Of a DNA stretch of 12,198 bases, positions 1-7,128 are shown one piece after another (position 1 is the first letter of the stretch; each line of letters begins with the position of its first letter). Source of the DNA: Planctomycetota bacterium. GTDB taxonomy: Bacteria > Planctomycetota > B129-G9. The notes below the pieces were generated by a model. That model had not been told where the DNA came from and did not search any database. It worked only from the letters and a program-made list of their open reading frames with translations. Both the position numbers and the translations under genes were made by a program. Location of the stretch: positions 1 through 12,198 of the forward strand of contig QNCA01000011.1 of assembly GCA_003644325.1 (NCBI GenBank), read 5' to 3'.

Positions 1-2
1 AC

Positions 3-743
3 TGCGCGCACGGCAGATTGCCCGTGCCCACGCCGGCTACGTCTTACCTTCTGGAGGGGTTTCCCGTGCGGGGTATTGACGCGGGGCGGGAACTGACAAC
101 CCCCACGGGCGCGGCCCTGCTGACGACGCTCGGCGCATCGTTCGGCGCCATGCCCCTGATGAACGTGGAAAGGGTCGGCTACGGGGCGGGTGACGCGGAT
201 GGAGAGGGCGGGCCGAACCTGCTGCGCGTCGTCCTGGGCAGTGTGCCGGGAACGGCGGACGGCGGGAGTCCTTACGAGACGGACGCCGTCACGAGGTTTG
301 AGGCGAACATAGACGACGCGACCCCCGAAATCTGCGCCGGGGCGTTGGAGCGGCTGCTGGAGGCGGGGGCGCTGGATGCGTGGCTCACGCCCATCGTGAT
401 GAAAAAGGGCAGGGCGGCCTGGACGTTGAACGTCTTGTGCGACGATCGCGACGCCGGGGTGATGGCGGACATGATCTTCAGCGAGACGACCACGTTCGGA
501 GTCCGAGTGGAGAGGGTGAAGCGCCTGAAGGTGCGGCGCGAGGTCATCCGCGTCAAGACACGCTATGGAACGGTCGCCGTGAAGGTCGGCACGAAGGACG
601 GCAAGGCGTTGACGGCCTCACCGGAATACGAGGATTGCCGCCGGCTGGCGGCCAGGCATGAAGCGGCGGTGCGGGATGTATATGACGCCGCGAAGGCGGC
701 CTTGCGGCAGGGAGCAAGGGCGAAGGGCAAAGGGCAAGGGTAA
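3..743 (+). CDS. larC: LarC, nickel-pincer cofactor nickel insertase (5' truncated by window edge)
   Basis: C-terminal ~246 residues of LarC. Known role of the family: CTP-dependent insertion of nickel into pyridinium-3,5-bisthiocarboxylic acid mononucleotide to make the NPN cofactor of lactate racemase (LarA) and related enzymes, in the cytoplasm. Visible family motifs, in order: CAHGRLPVPTPAT at the window edge, ELTTPTGAALL, EANIDDATPE, GALDAWLTPIVMKKGR, and ETTTFGVR followed by a basic strand region ending in RYGTVAVKV. The frame is open to base 3, so a TTG at 18 is internal and not a start; the usual length is about 400 residues. C1- and C2-like parts are in one frame, unlike the frameshifted larC1/larC2 of Lactiplantibacillus. 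The last residues (QGARAKGKGQG) come from a purine-rich repeat and are probably not functional. No larA, larB or larE is in view. Ends TAA. Confidence 0.93.
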   Translation, partial: CAHGRLPVPTPATSYLLEGFPVRGIDAGRELTTPTGAALLTTLGASFGAMPLMNVERVGYGAGDADGEGGPNLLRVVLGSVPGTADGGSPYETDAVTRFEANIDDATPEICAGALERLLEAGALDAWLTPIVMKKGRAAWTLNVLCDDRDAGVMADMIFSETTTFGVRVERVKRLKVRREVIRVKTRYGTVAVKVGTKDGKALTASPEYEDCRRLAARHEAAVRDVYDAAKAALRQGARAKGKGQG

Positions 744-752
744 AGAAAGGGC
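716..752 (+). repeat. Purine-rich AAGGGC heptamer-spaced repeat at the larC 3' end
   Basis: AAGGGC occurs at 716-721, 723-728, 730-735 and 747-752, with a variant AAGGGT at 736-741; the first copies are spaced by 7 bases. The larC stop codon (741-743) lies inside the array, so copy-number change would alter the C-terminus of LarC. A slippage-type simple repeat. Confidence 0.7.
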
Positions 753-769
753 AAGGAATCCCCAACACT

Positions 770-783
770 GGCCCATACGGGCC
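770..783. repeat. GC-rich palindrome, GGCCCRTAYGGGCC family, copy 1
   Basis: Imperfect 14-bp palindrome (GGCCCATACGGGCC) in the 60-bp gap between larC and the next gene. Similar palindromes occur at 9361-9376, 10510-10521, 11322-11331 and 11383-11394, all between genes. The element could form a short stem in RNA; no T-run follows, so it is not a standard terminator. Confidence 0.6.
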
Positions 784-803
784 GCGTGAGCGAAAGGGGA
801 AAT

Positions 804-1013
804 ATGTCGAAGATGTCCGAGAGCAGGGAACCCCCGAGGCATCAGGGCCGCAAGTATATATGCGTCCTGTTTGAGTGTTGCGGCGTATATCAGAGGATTT
901 ACAAGAACAAGGCGGGTGACGCGTATGTCGGCTGGTGCCCGAAATGCTTGCGGCGGGTGCAGGTAAAAATAGGTCCCGACGGAACGACAAGCCGATTCTT
1001 CGCGGCAAGGTGA
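804..1013 (+). CDS. Small zinc-ribbon protein, 69 aa, function unknown
   Basis: A 69-residue soluble protein with a likely zinc site: C20 and C25/C26 near the N-terminus, and C45-P-K-C48. The core reads [13 protein letters not shown], then YVGWCPKC, then [15 protein letters not shown]. The even, conserved-looking core with a CPxC knuckle resembles short zinc-ribbon proteins of unknown function that I associate with planctomycete genomes (recalled, not searched). ATG 804 is preferred over the in-frame GTG at 786 because AAGGGGA (794-800) lies just upstream of ATG, while the GTG sits next to a dispersed palindrome and has no ribosome site. It lies 60 bp after larC on the same strand and may share its transcript, but no functional link to nickel is evident. 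Ends TGA. Confidence 0.75.
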   Translation: MSKMSESREPPRHQGRKYICVLFECCGVYQRIYKNKAGDAYVGWCPKCLRRVQVKIGPDGTTSRFFAAR

Positions 1014-1061
1014 GGAAGGGCGTGGGCGCGAAAGCGGCCGCAGGCGGGTTGCCTGTTTGCT

Positions 1062-1088
1062 TTGAACTTTTGCGCTTCGGGATATAAT
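1062..1088 (+). promoter_or_regulatory. Sigma70-like promoter for the 1131 gene and likely the run to 8118
   Basis: TTGAAC (1062-1067) and a perfect TATAAT (1083-1088) with a 15-bp spacer, slightly short of the usual 16-18. The predicted start of transcription is near 1095, leaving about 35 bases before the GTG at 1131. It lies in a gap between the 69-aa gene and the 203-aa gene. Confidence 0.6.
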
Positions 1089-1130
1089 CAATCACAAATC
1101 AGACTAAGACGTATTTATTGGAGAGAGCCC

Positions 1131-1742
1131 GTGGACTGGAAGATAGGCAAGAGCAGGGGGCAATGCTGCGGGTGCAATAGAGAGTTTGCGGCGGGGGAGG
1201 ATTTCTACTCGGCGCTTTACGACCACGGGGTCGAGTTCGAGCGGAGGGACTTCTGCGAGTCCTGCTGGAAAGATGCGGGAATACGGGAGAGCGCCCCTCA
1301 AAGCGGCGAGAGGACGAATTCTGAAGAAAGGCCGTTTTCTCACTGGCGGACAGTCGTGGGGGAAAAGCCGAAAAAACGCGGCATAGACCTGGAACTGGTC
1401 AAGGATGTATTCGACAGACTGAAGGAGGACGAGGACCCGACTCATTTGAAGATTCGGTATTTTCTTTCGTTGATATTGATGAGGAAGCGCCTATTCAGGT
1501 ATCTCCGCACAGAGAGCGGGGAAGATGGGGAATACATGGTTGTGACCGCCTCGAAGCAGAAGACGGAATACCGAATCCGGAATCCGAATTTAACGCAGGG
1601 TGAACTGACGGACGTGAAAGCGGAGTTGGAGAACCTCTTGGACATGGAACTGGGCGAGCCGGAGGCCGAGGCAAAGGCGGAGGCGTCGCCTGAAAACGCA
1701 TCGAGGCATGGGGGCGGCAAATCCGGCCGGACCGGAGCCTGA
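1131..1742 (+). CDS. Zinc-ribbon hypothetical protein, 203 aa
   Basis: Probably soluble; no signal peptide. The N-terminus has a four-cysteine zinc-ribbon-like site: C12-x-x-C15 (with an extra C13) and C42-E-S-C45, with FYSAL, EFERRDFC and W46 between and after. The middle (about residues 85-170) is helical, with LVKDVFDRLKEDEDPTHLK and FLSLILMRKRLFRYL, then a strand-like YMVVTASKQKTEYRI. The last ~30 residues are Ala/Glu then Gly/Ser rich and look disordered. GTG 1131 is chosen because GGAGAG (1120-1125) sits 5 bases before it. A longer frame from TTG 1062 would start inside the promoter -35 box. I recognise no named family. The stop (TGA) is 48 bp before the exported TPR gene, so the two are probably co-transcribed. 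Confidence 0.75.
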   Translation: MDWKIGKSRGQCCGCNREFAAGEDFYSALYDHGVEFERRDFCESCWKDAGIRESAPQSGERTNSEERPFSHWRTVVGEKPKKRGIDLELVKDVFDRLKEDEDPTHLKIRYFLSLILMRKRLFRYLRTESGEDGEYMVVTASKQKTEYRIRNPNLTQGELTDVKAELENLLDMELGEPEAEAKAEASPENASRHGGGKSGRTGA

Positions 1743-1790
1743 ATCCGCGGGAACTTACGTAACCATTGGCAAAACTTCGGGAGAGTTCAA

Positions 1791-2798
1791 ATGCATCTCA
1801 TCAAGAGGAGCCTGCTTGTATTCTCGGTAATGCTTGTGCCGTTCGTGCTTGTCGGGGTGGGCCAATCGTCTCTCGCATTGGGAGAAGAGGCGGGTCCCGC
1901 GTACGAGCATCCCTACGACCCAGCCGGCAAGGAATACGTGGATCGCGGCGATTACGAGATGGGCCTGAGTTACTTCGAAGAACTCATGGAGGATAAGAAA
2001 GAGGCCGGGAAGCCCAAGGTGGTCCTGACGCTCTGCCGCCTGTACTGGGTGACCGGCAAGTACCGGGAGATCATCGAGGAGGTCGATGCCGCCGCGAAGC
2101 GGGGCGTGAGTTCGGCGCGGCTGAGCCTGGCGAAGGCCGAGGCGCTCTACCGCACCGGCGAGATAGAGGACTCCGGCAAGATGTTCGAGAGCATCGCGGA
2201 AAAGAATCCCGCGCTGCACAAGGCGCAACTGGACCTCGGGAAGTACTACTATGAGACCGGCAGGCTGGATAAGGCATACCGGATACTGAAGCGGCTTGCC
2301 TTGTTGGATATAAAGCCCTACAAGCGGGTGCCGGAGTCCCTCTACTGCATAGGCGAAGCGGCGCGAATGACGGGCAACTACGAGGTGGCCGACACAGCGC
2401 TGGCATGGGCCTACGCGGAAAAGACCGCCGACAAGTATTACGAGGATGCCTATGCAGCCCGTTCCCAACTCTATATCGACCTCTTCGACATAGGTTACGC
2501 CTATCTCGGCATACTGGACCAGGGGCTCTTCAATCACAACCGCCGCAGCCCCATCGGCCACGTCATGAAGGGGTGGTGCCTGTTCTACGATTGCACCACC
2601 AGCCGCCACTTCGATCTGGCGGCGGATGAGGCGGAGCAGGCGCTTCAATACAACCCGAACCTGATAGAAGCGCTGGACTTGGCGGCGTACGTCCATTCCT
2701 TCAGGGAGCGCTTCGACGAGGCACAGAAGTACATCGACAGGGCGCTTGCCGTCAATCCCAACTCCCTCTCCACGCTGGCGCAGCAGGGGCTGCTTTAG
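1791..2798 (+). CDS. Exported TPR protein, N-terminal part of an amber-interrupted TPR-peptidase gene (335 aa)
   Basis: Signal peptide: MHLIKRS followed by a hydrophobic core LLVFSVMLVPFVLVGVG, likely cleaved near residues 28-31. The rest is tetratricopeptide repeats, for example GKYREIIEEVDAAAKRG, GEIEDSGKMFESIAEKNP, GRLDKAYRILKRLALLD, and the last full repeat with RFDEAQKYIDRALAVNP. TPRs are protein-interaction scaffolds; this one would act outside the cytoplasm. ATG 1791 has GGAGAG (1780-1785) 5 bases upstream. The frame ends at TAG 2796-2798, but the same frame continues with YLSGR and then the 689-aa downstream part, which completes the interrupted TPR. The two parts are best read as one gene (1791-4883, about 1,030 codons) with an in-frame stop. 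If translation truly ends here, the product is an exported TPR protein without a catalytic domain. Confidence 0.85.
   Translation: MHLIKRSLLVFSVMLVPFVLVGVGQSSLALGEEAGPAYEHPYDPAGKEYVDRGDYEMGLSYFEELMEDKKEAGKPKVVLTLCRLYWVTGKYREIIEEVDAAAKRGVSSARLSLAKAEALYRTGEIEDSGKMFESIAEKNPALHKAQLDLGKYYYETGRLDKAYRILKRLALLDIKPYKRVPESLYCIGEAARMTGNYEVADTALAWAYAEKTADKYYEDAYAARSQLYIDLFDIGYAYLGILDQGLFNHNRRSPIGHVMKGWCLFYDCTTSRHFDLAADEAEQALQYNPNLIEALDLAAYVHSFRERFDEAQKYIDRALAVNPNSLSTLAQQGLL
2796..2798 (+). other. In-frame amber (TAG) codon inside a continuous TPR-peptidase reading frame
   Basis: 1791 and 2814 are in the same frame (1,023 bases apart). Counting back from the NP that closes the interrupted repeat (P32), G of SGR falls at TPR position 15, G of QQGLL at position 8, and the TAG at position 11, where the TPR consensus residue is Tyr. 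TAG is one base from TAC/TAT. No deletion or insertion is needed to restore the protein. It may be a nonsense mutation, a consensus error, or a readthrough/recoded codon. Confidence 0.9.
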
Positions 2799-2813
2799 TA
2801 CCTCAGCGGCCGG

Positions 2814-4883
2814 ATGGACAAGTACGAGGGGATAGAAAAGAAGGTGCGCCTGCTCAACCCGAAGTGCGCGGAGTTCTACTTTCTCATCGGCAAGACCATG
2901 GCCTTCAGGTACGGGTTTAAGTACGCCGTGGAGTTCTGTGAAAAGGCCGTCGCGGCCAACCCGAAGTTTGAACCGGTATACCCCGTCCTCGCGCAAAACC
3001 TGCTGTTCATCGGCGACGAGAAACGCGGTCTTGAGATGCTCGACAAGGCCTGGCAGACCGCCGGCGGCTACGACCCGCGCGTAAAGAACCTGAAACTGGT
3101 CATGGACCATGTCGCCGACAAGGAGAAGATGGTCACTCGCAGGTCTGAGCACTTTATCATGCGCATGCCGAAGAAGGAGGCGCCGGTGCTCGGTCCGTAC
3201 CTGGAAAACCTGCTGGAAGACGCATGGATAAAACTCAGCAAGAAGTACGACTACGTGCCCGAGGAGAAACCGATACTCATCGAACTCTTCGACAACTCGA
3301 CGTATTTCTCGGCGCGCACGACCGGTCTGCCGGGTCTTGACCCCCTCGGCGGGGCGTGCTTCGGCACGTTTATCACCGCGCGTTCGCCCCTGGCGTTTAC
3401 AAAGGACAGAAAAAACTACAGTTGTTCGTGGGCAAAAGTGGTATACCACGAATTCGTCCACGTAATCACATTGCAGAAGTCCAAGGGCCGGGTCTCGCGC
3501 TGGCTGACGGAGGCATGCAGCGAGATGGAGCAGGCCGCCAAGGTGCCTGCCTGGGGGTCCTGGGTGCGTGGGGACAGGTTGATAGACGCAGAGTTTGTGA
3601 TGCACTTGCGCTCGAAAGGCGTTATACCCATTACAGACCTCGATGCGGCATGCCTCGGCACGAAAATGTATTTGGCTTACTACCAGGCGTTTCTGACGGG
3701 CTGTTACCTGAGGGAGAAATATGGCTACAGAAAAATCCAGGAGATGCTGGACGAGTACTCCAAGCCTCGCAGCACCGCTCAGGTCATAAAGACATGCCTT
3801 AACATGAGCCCGAAGGAGTTCGACGAGGAGTTTCAAACATGGTGCGAAGAAGAAAGACTTAAGAACTACGGCCTGGGACCGAGATACAACAAGGATGAAT
3901 TGGACGAAATGCTGAGACAACTGGATAAGCGCAAGAACTGGAGAAACGCCGAGTTGTACGGCAAGGTCGCGGTGGCCTATCTGCATAATCGCCGTCGCGA
4001 AAAGTTCGAGGAATATGCCGAGAAAGCGCTCAGGCTGGATCCGAACATCGGCGACATATATGCACTGAAGGGCCGCCTGTTGCTTTCTGAGAAACCGCCC
4101 AAAATCGACGAGGCGATGCCGCTGCTTCTCAAGGCCGAGAAACTGAAGGCGAAAGACATTTATCCTGTTTACTTCAGCCTGGCGCAATGCTATAAGTCAA
4201 AGAAAGACCTTGCCAACTTCGAAAAATATCTTCTGCTGGCCAAGCAGGCGCTTCCCACGTCTGCGAGCACCTTTCGGGACCTTCAGAAGTTATACCACGA
4301 ACAGCATCGCGGCGACGAAGCCTTCGAACTGCAGGAAGAATACGCGGACATCTTCGGTACCGACCGGCGCGTCCGCGCCAAGTTGATGAAGGTTTATAAA
4401 AATAAGGGCGACATCAAAAAACTGGCCGGGATGTATCTTGAACTCTTTTACGTCAATCCGTACATCAATCTTGGCGGTGCCGGCCTTCAGGAGACTGACC
4501 AGATGTTACAGATTGACCATAAGGAAGTGGCGGAGGTATTCAAGAAGGCCGGCTGGTGGGACAAGGCAGGCACGGAATACGAGGTCTTGCTTGCTATAAA
4601 AGCAGGCCCTCCCGAAGAACTCCTGACCGAAGCGGCGAAGTGTTACCTCAAGGCGGCTTGGTATGACAAGGCCAAATCACTGATTATAAAGGCAATTCAG
4701 GCAAACGACGAATACAAGGAAGCGCTGGAATTGAGAAAGGAAATAGAGGAACATACGGGTAAATTTGATATTCCAGAGCCGGAGCCGGAACCCGAACCCG
4801 AACCCGAACCAAAACCCGAAGAGCCGGGAGCGCCCCAAGAGGGAGGCGACGACGGTGGTTCCGAGGCCCCGGACGAGGACTAA
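2814..4883 (+). CDS. TPR plus HEXXH metallopeptidase (Peptidase_MA/gluzincin-like), C-terminal part of the interrupted gene
   Basis: Numbering from ATG 2814 (689 aa). Residues 1-100 finish the TPR array. Residues ~115-330 form a gluzincin-type metallopeptidase domain: VVYHEFVH with H212-E213-x-x-H216 as zinc and catalytic residues, and WLTEACSEMEQ with E233 as the likely third ligand, the pattern of Peptidase_MA-like domains. Residues ~365-645 are further TPR-like helical repeats, followed by a PE-repeat spacer (654-672) and an acidic tail. The zinc residues are intact, so activity is plausible; the substrate is unknown. ATG 2814 has no convincing ribosome site and lies inside a TPR helix, and this part has no signal peptide. 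It therefore makes sense only as a continuation of the 1791 frame through TAG 2796-2798. The coding region really begins at 2799. Ends TAA. Confidence 0.85.
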   Translation: MDKYEGIEKKVRLLNPKCAEFYFLIGKTMAFRYGFKYAVEFCEKAVAANPKFEPVYPVLAQNLLFIGDEKRGLEMLDKAWQTAGGYDPRVKNLKLVMDHVADKEKMVTRRSEHFIMRMPKKEAPVLGPYLENLLEDAWIKLSKKYDYVPEEKPILIELFDNSTYFSARTTGLPGLDPLGGACFGTFITARSPLAFTKDRKNYSCSWAKVVYHEFVHVITLQKSKGRVSRWLTEACSEMEQAAKVPAWGSWVRGDRLIDAEFVMHLRSKGVIPITDLDAACLGTKMYLAYYQAFLTGCYLREKYGYRKIQEMLDEYSKPRSTAQVIKTCLNMSPKEFDEEFQTWCEEERLKNYGLGPRYNKDELDEMLRQLDKRKNWRNAELYGKVAVAYLHNRRREKFEEYAEKALRLDPNIGDIYALKGRLLLSEKPPKIDEAMPLLLKAEKLKAKDIYPVYFSLAQCYKSKKDLANFEKYLLLAKQALPTSASTFRDLQKLYHEQHRGDEAFELQEEYADIFGTDRRVRAKLMKVYKNKGDIKKLAGMYLELFYVNPYINLGGAGLQETDQMLQIDHKEVAEVFKKAGWWDKAGTEYEVLLAIKAGPPEELLTEAAKCYLKAAWYDKAKSLIIKAIQANDEYKEALELRKEIEEHTGKFDIPEPEPEPEPEPEPKPEEPGAPQEGGDDGGSEAPDED
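4776..4811 (+). repeat. In-frame hexamer repeat GARCCN encoding Glu-Pro units
   Basis: Six consecutive 6-base units (GAGCCG twice, then GAACCC-type) encode (Glu-Pro)x6 near the C-terminus of the metallopeptidase protein. Unit gain or loss keeps frame and only changes spacer length. Rigid Pro-Glu linkers of this kind are common in exported or wall-spanning proteins. Confidence 0.8.
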
Positions 4884-4960
4884 ACGTATGTACAGCAGCC
4901 TCGGTGTGCCACGCGGGGTGACCATCCGAACATTGCCGGTGTCTCTCATTGGGGCTGCAT

Positions 4961-4976
4961 GGGGAATGGCGTCCCC
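4961..4976 (+). other. Short hairpin in the leader between the peptidase and HEAT genes
   Basis: GGGGA (4961-4965) and TCCCC (4972-4976) enclose a 6-base loop, in the 128-bp gap 4884-5011. No T-run follows, so it is not a clear terminator; the ribosome site of the next gene is 24 bases further on. Nothing else is recognisable in this gap. Confidence 0.35.
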
Positions 4977-4999
4977 GAAGCCGAACGTCACAGTTATCC

Positions 5000-5014
5000 G
5001 GGAGTTCGCAGATG
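5000..5014 (+). promoter_or_regulatory. Ribosome binding site that sets the start at ATG 5012
   Basis: GGGAG (5000-5004) lies 7 bases before ATG 5012. The frame is open further upstream (TTG at 4949), but the upstream residues are Arg/Ser rich and would place non-signal sequence in front of the hydrophobic leader. Confidence 0.65.
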
Positions 5015-7111
5015 GGATCATTCATGCTGCCGACCATGCGCGATGGGGCGCTGCTGCTGCTCATGATGCTCAGCGCCGCCGGAGACATGGATTTGACTCC
5101 CGAGCAACTGCGGCAGCATGCAGACGTCTATTTCCCCGGAGTAAGCGAAGCCTGCATTCGCGCCATTGCCGTGCCCTCCGACGACAACCTCGATAAGGTC
5201 CTGGACGCCCTCGGGAGTGAACATTACGCCGACCGCCTGATTGCCGAGCGGGCCCTCGCCGTCATGGCCCCCTTCGTGCGACGCCGTATGGCCCTCCTGT
5301 CTGTAAATCGTGAAGACCCTCACGTCCGTTACGTTCTGCGCAGAATCGTCTTTTTGACGCGGGAGCAAAATCCCGGATCCTTGCTGCCTGCCCGGCTCGT
5401 TGCCGTCCGGCTGCTGCGCAGCCGCGGCGCAAGCAGCGAGCAGGTCCTCGTGCAGGCCATGTCGGACGAACTGCCGGCCGTGCAGTGGGCGGCCCTGGAC
5501 GAATTGGTCCGCCTGAAGGGTGAGGGCGCGATTCCGATTGTGACGAAATTCATCAAGGATAACCGCGACTCGCTTGCCCGGCGGCCGATGTTCCTGGCCC
5601 GTGCGTACAAGCGCCTGGGCGCCATCAACATCAAGGAGCGGTCGGGGCGCGGCTCTCTGGTCGCGTTTCTCGCGGATGAGTTCTCGCACGCCGGGGGGGC
5701 TTCCGAGCCGCTGCTCGTCGCCTCCGCGCTGGTTGAGGCATTGAACTCATGCGGCACGCGCATGGACGTGGTGTCGGCCGTTACACGTGCGCTGAGCGAT
5801 ACCAGGCTCGGTTTTGCCCGCGGCGGGTCCCGGATGAGTCCTTTCGCGGCGGAGTTCTTTGCCGCGCTGGACCCGGAAGAGTTCAAAGATATCGAGGGAA
5901 ACGGCCTCGGCGTAATACAAAAATGGCTGAAAGATACCGGGCGTTCCACCGGCAGGGTAAAGGCCCTGAAGGCCGGGGACTGGTCAAACGCCCTGAGAAT
6001 TTTGCTCGACGGCGCCCGCCGGGATATCCTGCTTCGCGAACAGCGCCGCGTCATGCCGTTCTTGCCCGCCAATACGTCGTTTGTCGCATGCCTGGACGTG
6101 GATGGGCTGCGCGGCATGCCGCTCAGGCGCGAACTGCTCCAGGGCTTGCATTGTACCCCGGACAGGGAGATACTGGATGCAATGGAGTCGTTCTGCGAGA
6201 TAATCCGTGGGCGCGATGTGGCGCGGGTATATTTCGCCGCGACGGACGACTTCCCGTTCGACAGGGCTTTCTTTTCAAGGTTCGTCGGGCAGGGCGTCCT
6301 TGATTTGAAACGTCTGGACGGCCTTCTGCAACAAAGAGGGCTGGGCATAGTGGTCATTACGGGTGATTTCAACAGCGTGGACATGGTGAGGGCCATCAGG
6401 GTTGCGATGCCGTTCCGGATGCTTTTCCTGCCGCCGGCGCCTTGGGGTTTGCCGGGCGGCCTGCGGTTCACGCCGCTTCCCGCCGTTCAGTACGGCGTGT
6501 GCGCGCTCGGTGACGGCGCAGTGGGCATAGTCTTCGGCAAGGATGGGCACGCCGCCCTCCTCAGACTTTACAAGGCCTGGAAAACGGGCGCCGTGGTTCT
6601 ACCCGGGGAATTGCAGCAACTTCTCCGAGACGCATTTCACGAGCGCGGAGAATGCGCCTTTGCCGTCTCACGCGACCTGGGCAGGCAACTCCTCTTCCTG
6701 TCGGCGCCGGTCAAGATATTCCAGAAGATAAAGTATTTCAGGATGTCGCTCTCTTTGGGCGAGGCGGCGAAGTTGCGCCTGGAGTGCGGCATGAGGACCG
6801 AATATGAAGCGAAAAGATGTGCCGTGGCGCTCGCGCGCGTTATCGAGATGGGCAAATCGATAAAAAAGATGTTTCCCGCAAAGGCTGAACTGGCCCAACT
6901 GTATGAGAACGCCGGTGTGACAACGCAAGGAAAACGGGCGGTACTCGAAGACGAAATTGCGCGGGACAAATGCGCCGGCATATTGAAACTCCTTGCCGCG
7001 GCTGTGCTCAAGTCTCAAGAAAAGGCGGGGAAGAGTGGGAGAAGGGGGGGAATCCCGTTCCCTGCCGTGCCGAATTTCCCCTGGAGGATTCAGCCGCGAA
7101 GAGTGAAATGA
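5012..7111 (+). CDS. Exported HEAT-like repeat protein with unassigned C-terminal domain, 699 aa
   Basis: The N-terminus (MGSFMLPTMRDGALLLLMMLSAAG) has a hydrophobic core like a signal peptide or lipid-less anchor. Residues ~45-210 are HEAT-like helical pairs (YADRLIAERALAVM, DPHVRYVLRRIV, ELPAVQWAALDELVRL, GAIPIVTKFI), a protein-binding scaffold. Residues ~345-690 form a separate alpha/beta region: MPFLPANTSFVACLDVDGL, DVARVYFAATDDF, GIVVITGDFNSVDMV and later MSLSLGEAAKLRLECGM. It resembles, from memory only, large planctomycete proteins that begin with a 'PADA...V.VD...L' strand and contain a 'V..TG.FD' strand. I know no function for it. It follows the peptidase gene by 128 bp and precedes the HEAT gene by 17 bp, so an operon is likely. 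No catalytic motif is visible. Ends TGA. Confidence 0.8.
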   Translation: MGSFMLPTMRDGALLLLMMLSAAGDMDLTPEQLRQHADVYFPGVSEACIRAIAVPSDDNLDKVLDALGSEHYADRLIAERALAVMAPFVRRRMALLSVNREDPHVRYVLRRIVFLTREQNPGSLLPARLVAVRLLRSRGASSEQVLVQAMSDELPAVQWAALDELVRLKGEGAIPIVTKFIKDNRDSLARRPMFLARAYKRLGAINIKERSGRGSLVAFLADEFSHAGGASEPLLVASALVEALNSCGTRMDVVSAVTRALSDTRLGFARGGSRMSPFAAEFFAALDPEEFKDIEGNGLGVIQKWLKDTGRSTGRVKALKAGDWSNALRILLDGARRDILLREQRRVMPFLPANTSFVACLDVDGLRGMPLRRELLQGLHCTPDREILDAMESFCEIIRGRDVARVYFAATDDFPFDRAFFSRFVGQGVLDLKRLDGLLQQRGLGIVVITGDFNSVDMVRAIRVAMPFRMLFLPPAPWGLPGGLRFTPLPAVQYGVCALGDGAVGIVFGKDGHAALLRLYKAWKTGAVVLPGELQQLLRDAFHERGECAFAVSRDLGRQLLFLSAPVKIFQKIKYFRMSLSLGEAAKLRLECGMRTEYEAKRCAVALARVIEMGKSIKKMFPAKAELAQLYENAGVTTQGKRAVLEDEIARDKCAGILKLLAAAVLKSQEKAGKSGRRGGIPFPAVPNFPWRIQPRRVK

Positions 7112-7128
7112 TCTCGAGGAGATACGTT

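Noticed and set aside
1062..1130. An extended start (TTG 1062) for the 203-aa zinc-ribbon protein
   Set aside because: TTG 1062 is the -35 hexamer of a good promoter; GTG 1131 has a well-spaced GGAGAG.
1755..4187. An 810-aa open frame on the minus strand opposite the TPR-peptidase gene
   Set aside because: The plus strand carries a signal peptide, TPR consensus residues and an intact HEXXH site over the same bases; the antisense frame lacks any domain pattern and a ribosome site. Its length follows from codon bias. It does cross the amber codon without a stop, but that adds no support for it.
4888..5196. A plus-strand frame starting MYSSLGVPRG before the HEAT-like gene
   Set aside because: Its first ~40 residues look protein-like, but the rest is an Arg/His/Ala-rich shadow of the 5012 gene and no ribosome site precedes ATG 4888.
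5329..6471. A 380-aa minus-strand open frame opposite the HEAT-like gene
   Set aside because: Ser/Arg/Pro-rich composition typical of an antisense shadow; the plus-strand frame has HEAT periodicity, a leader and a ribosome site.
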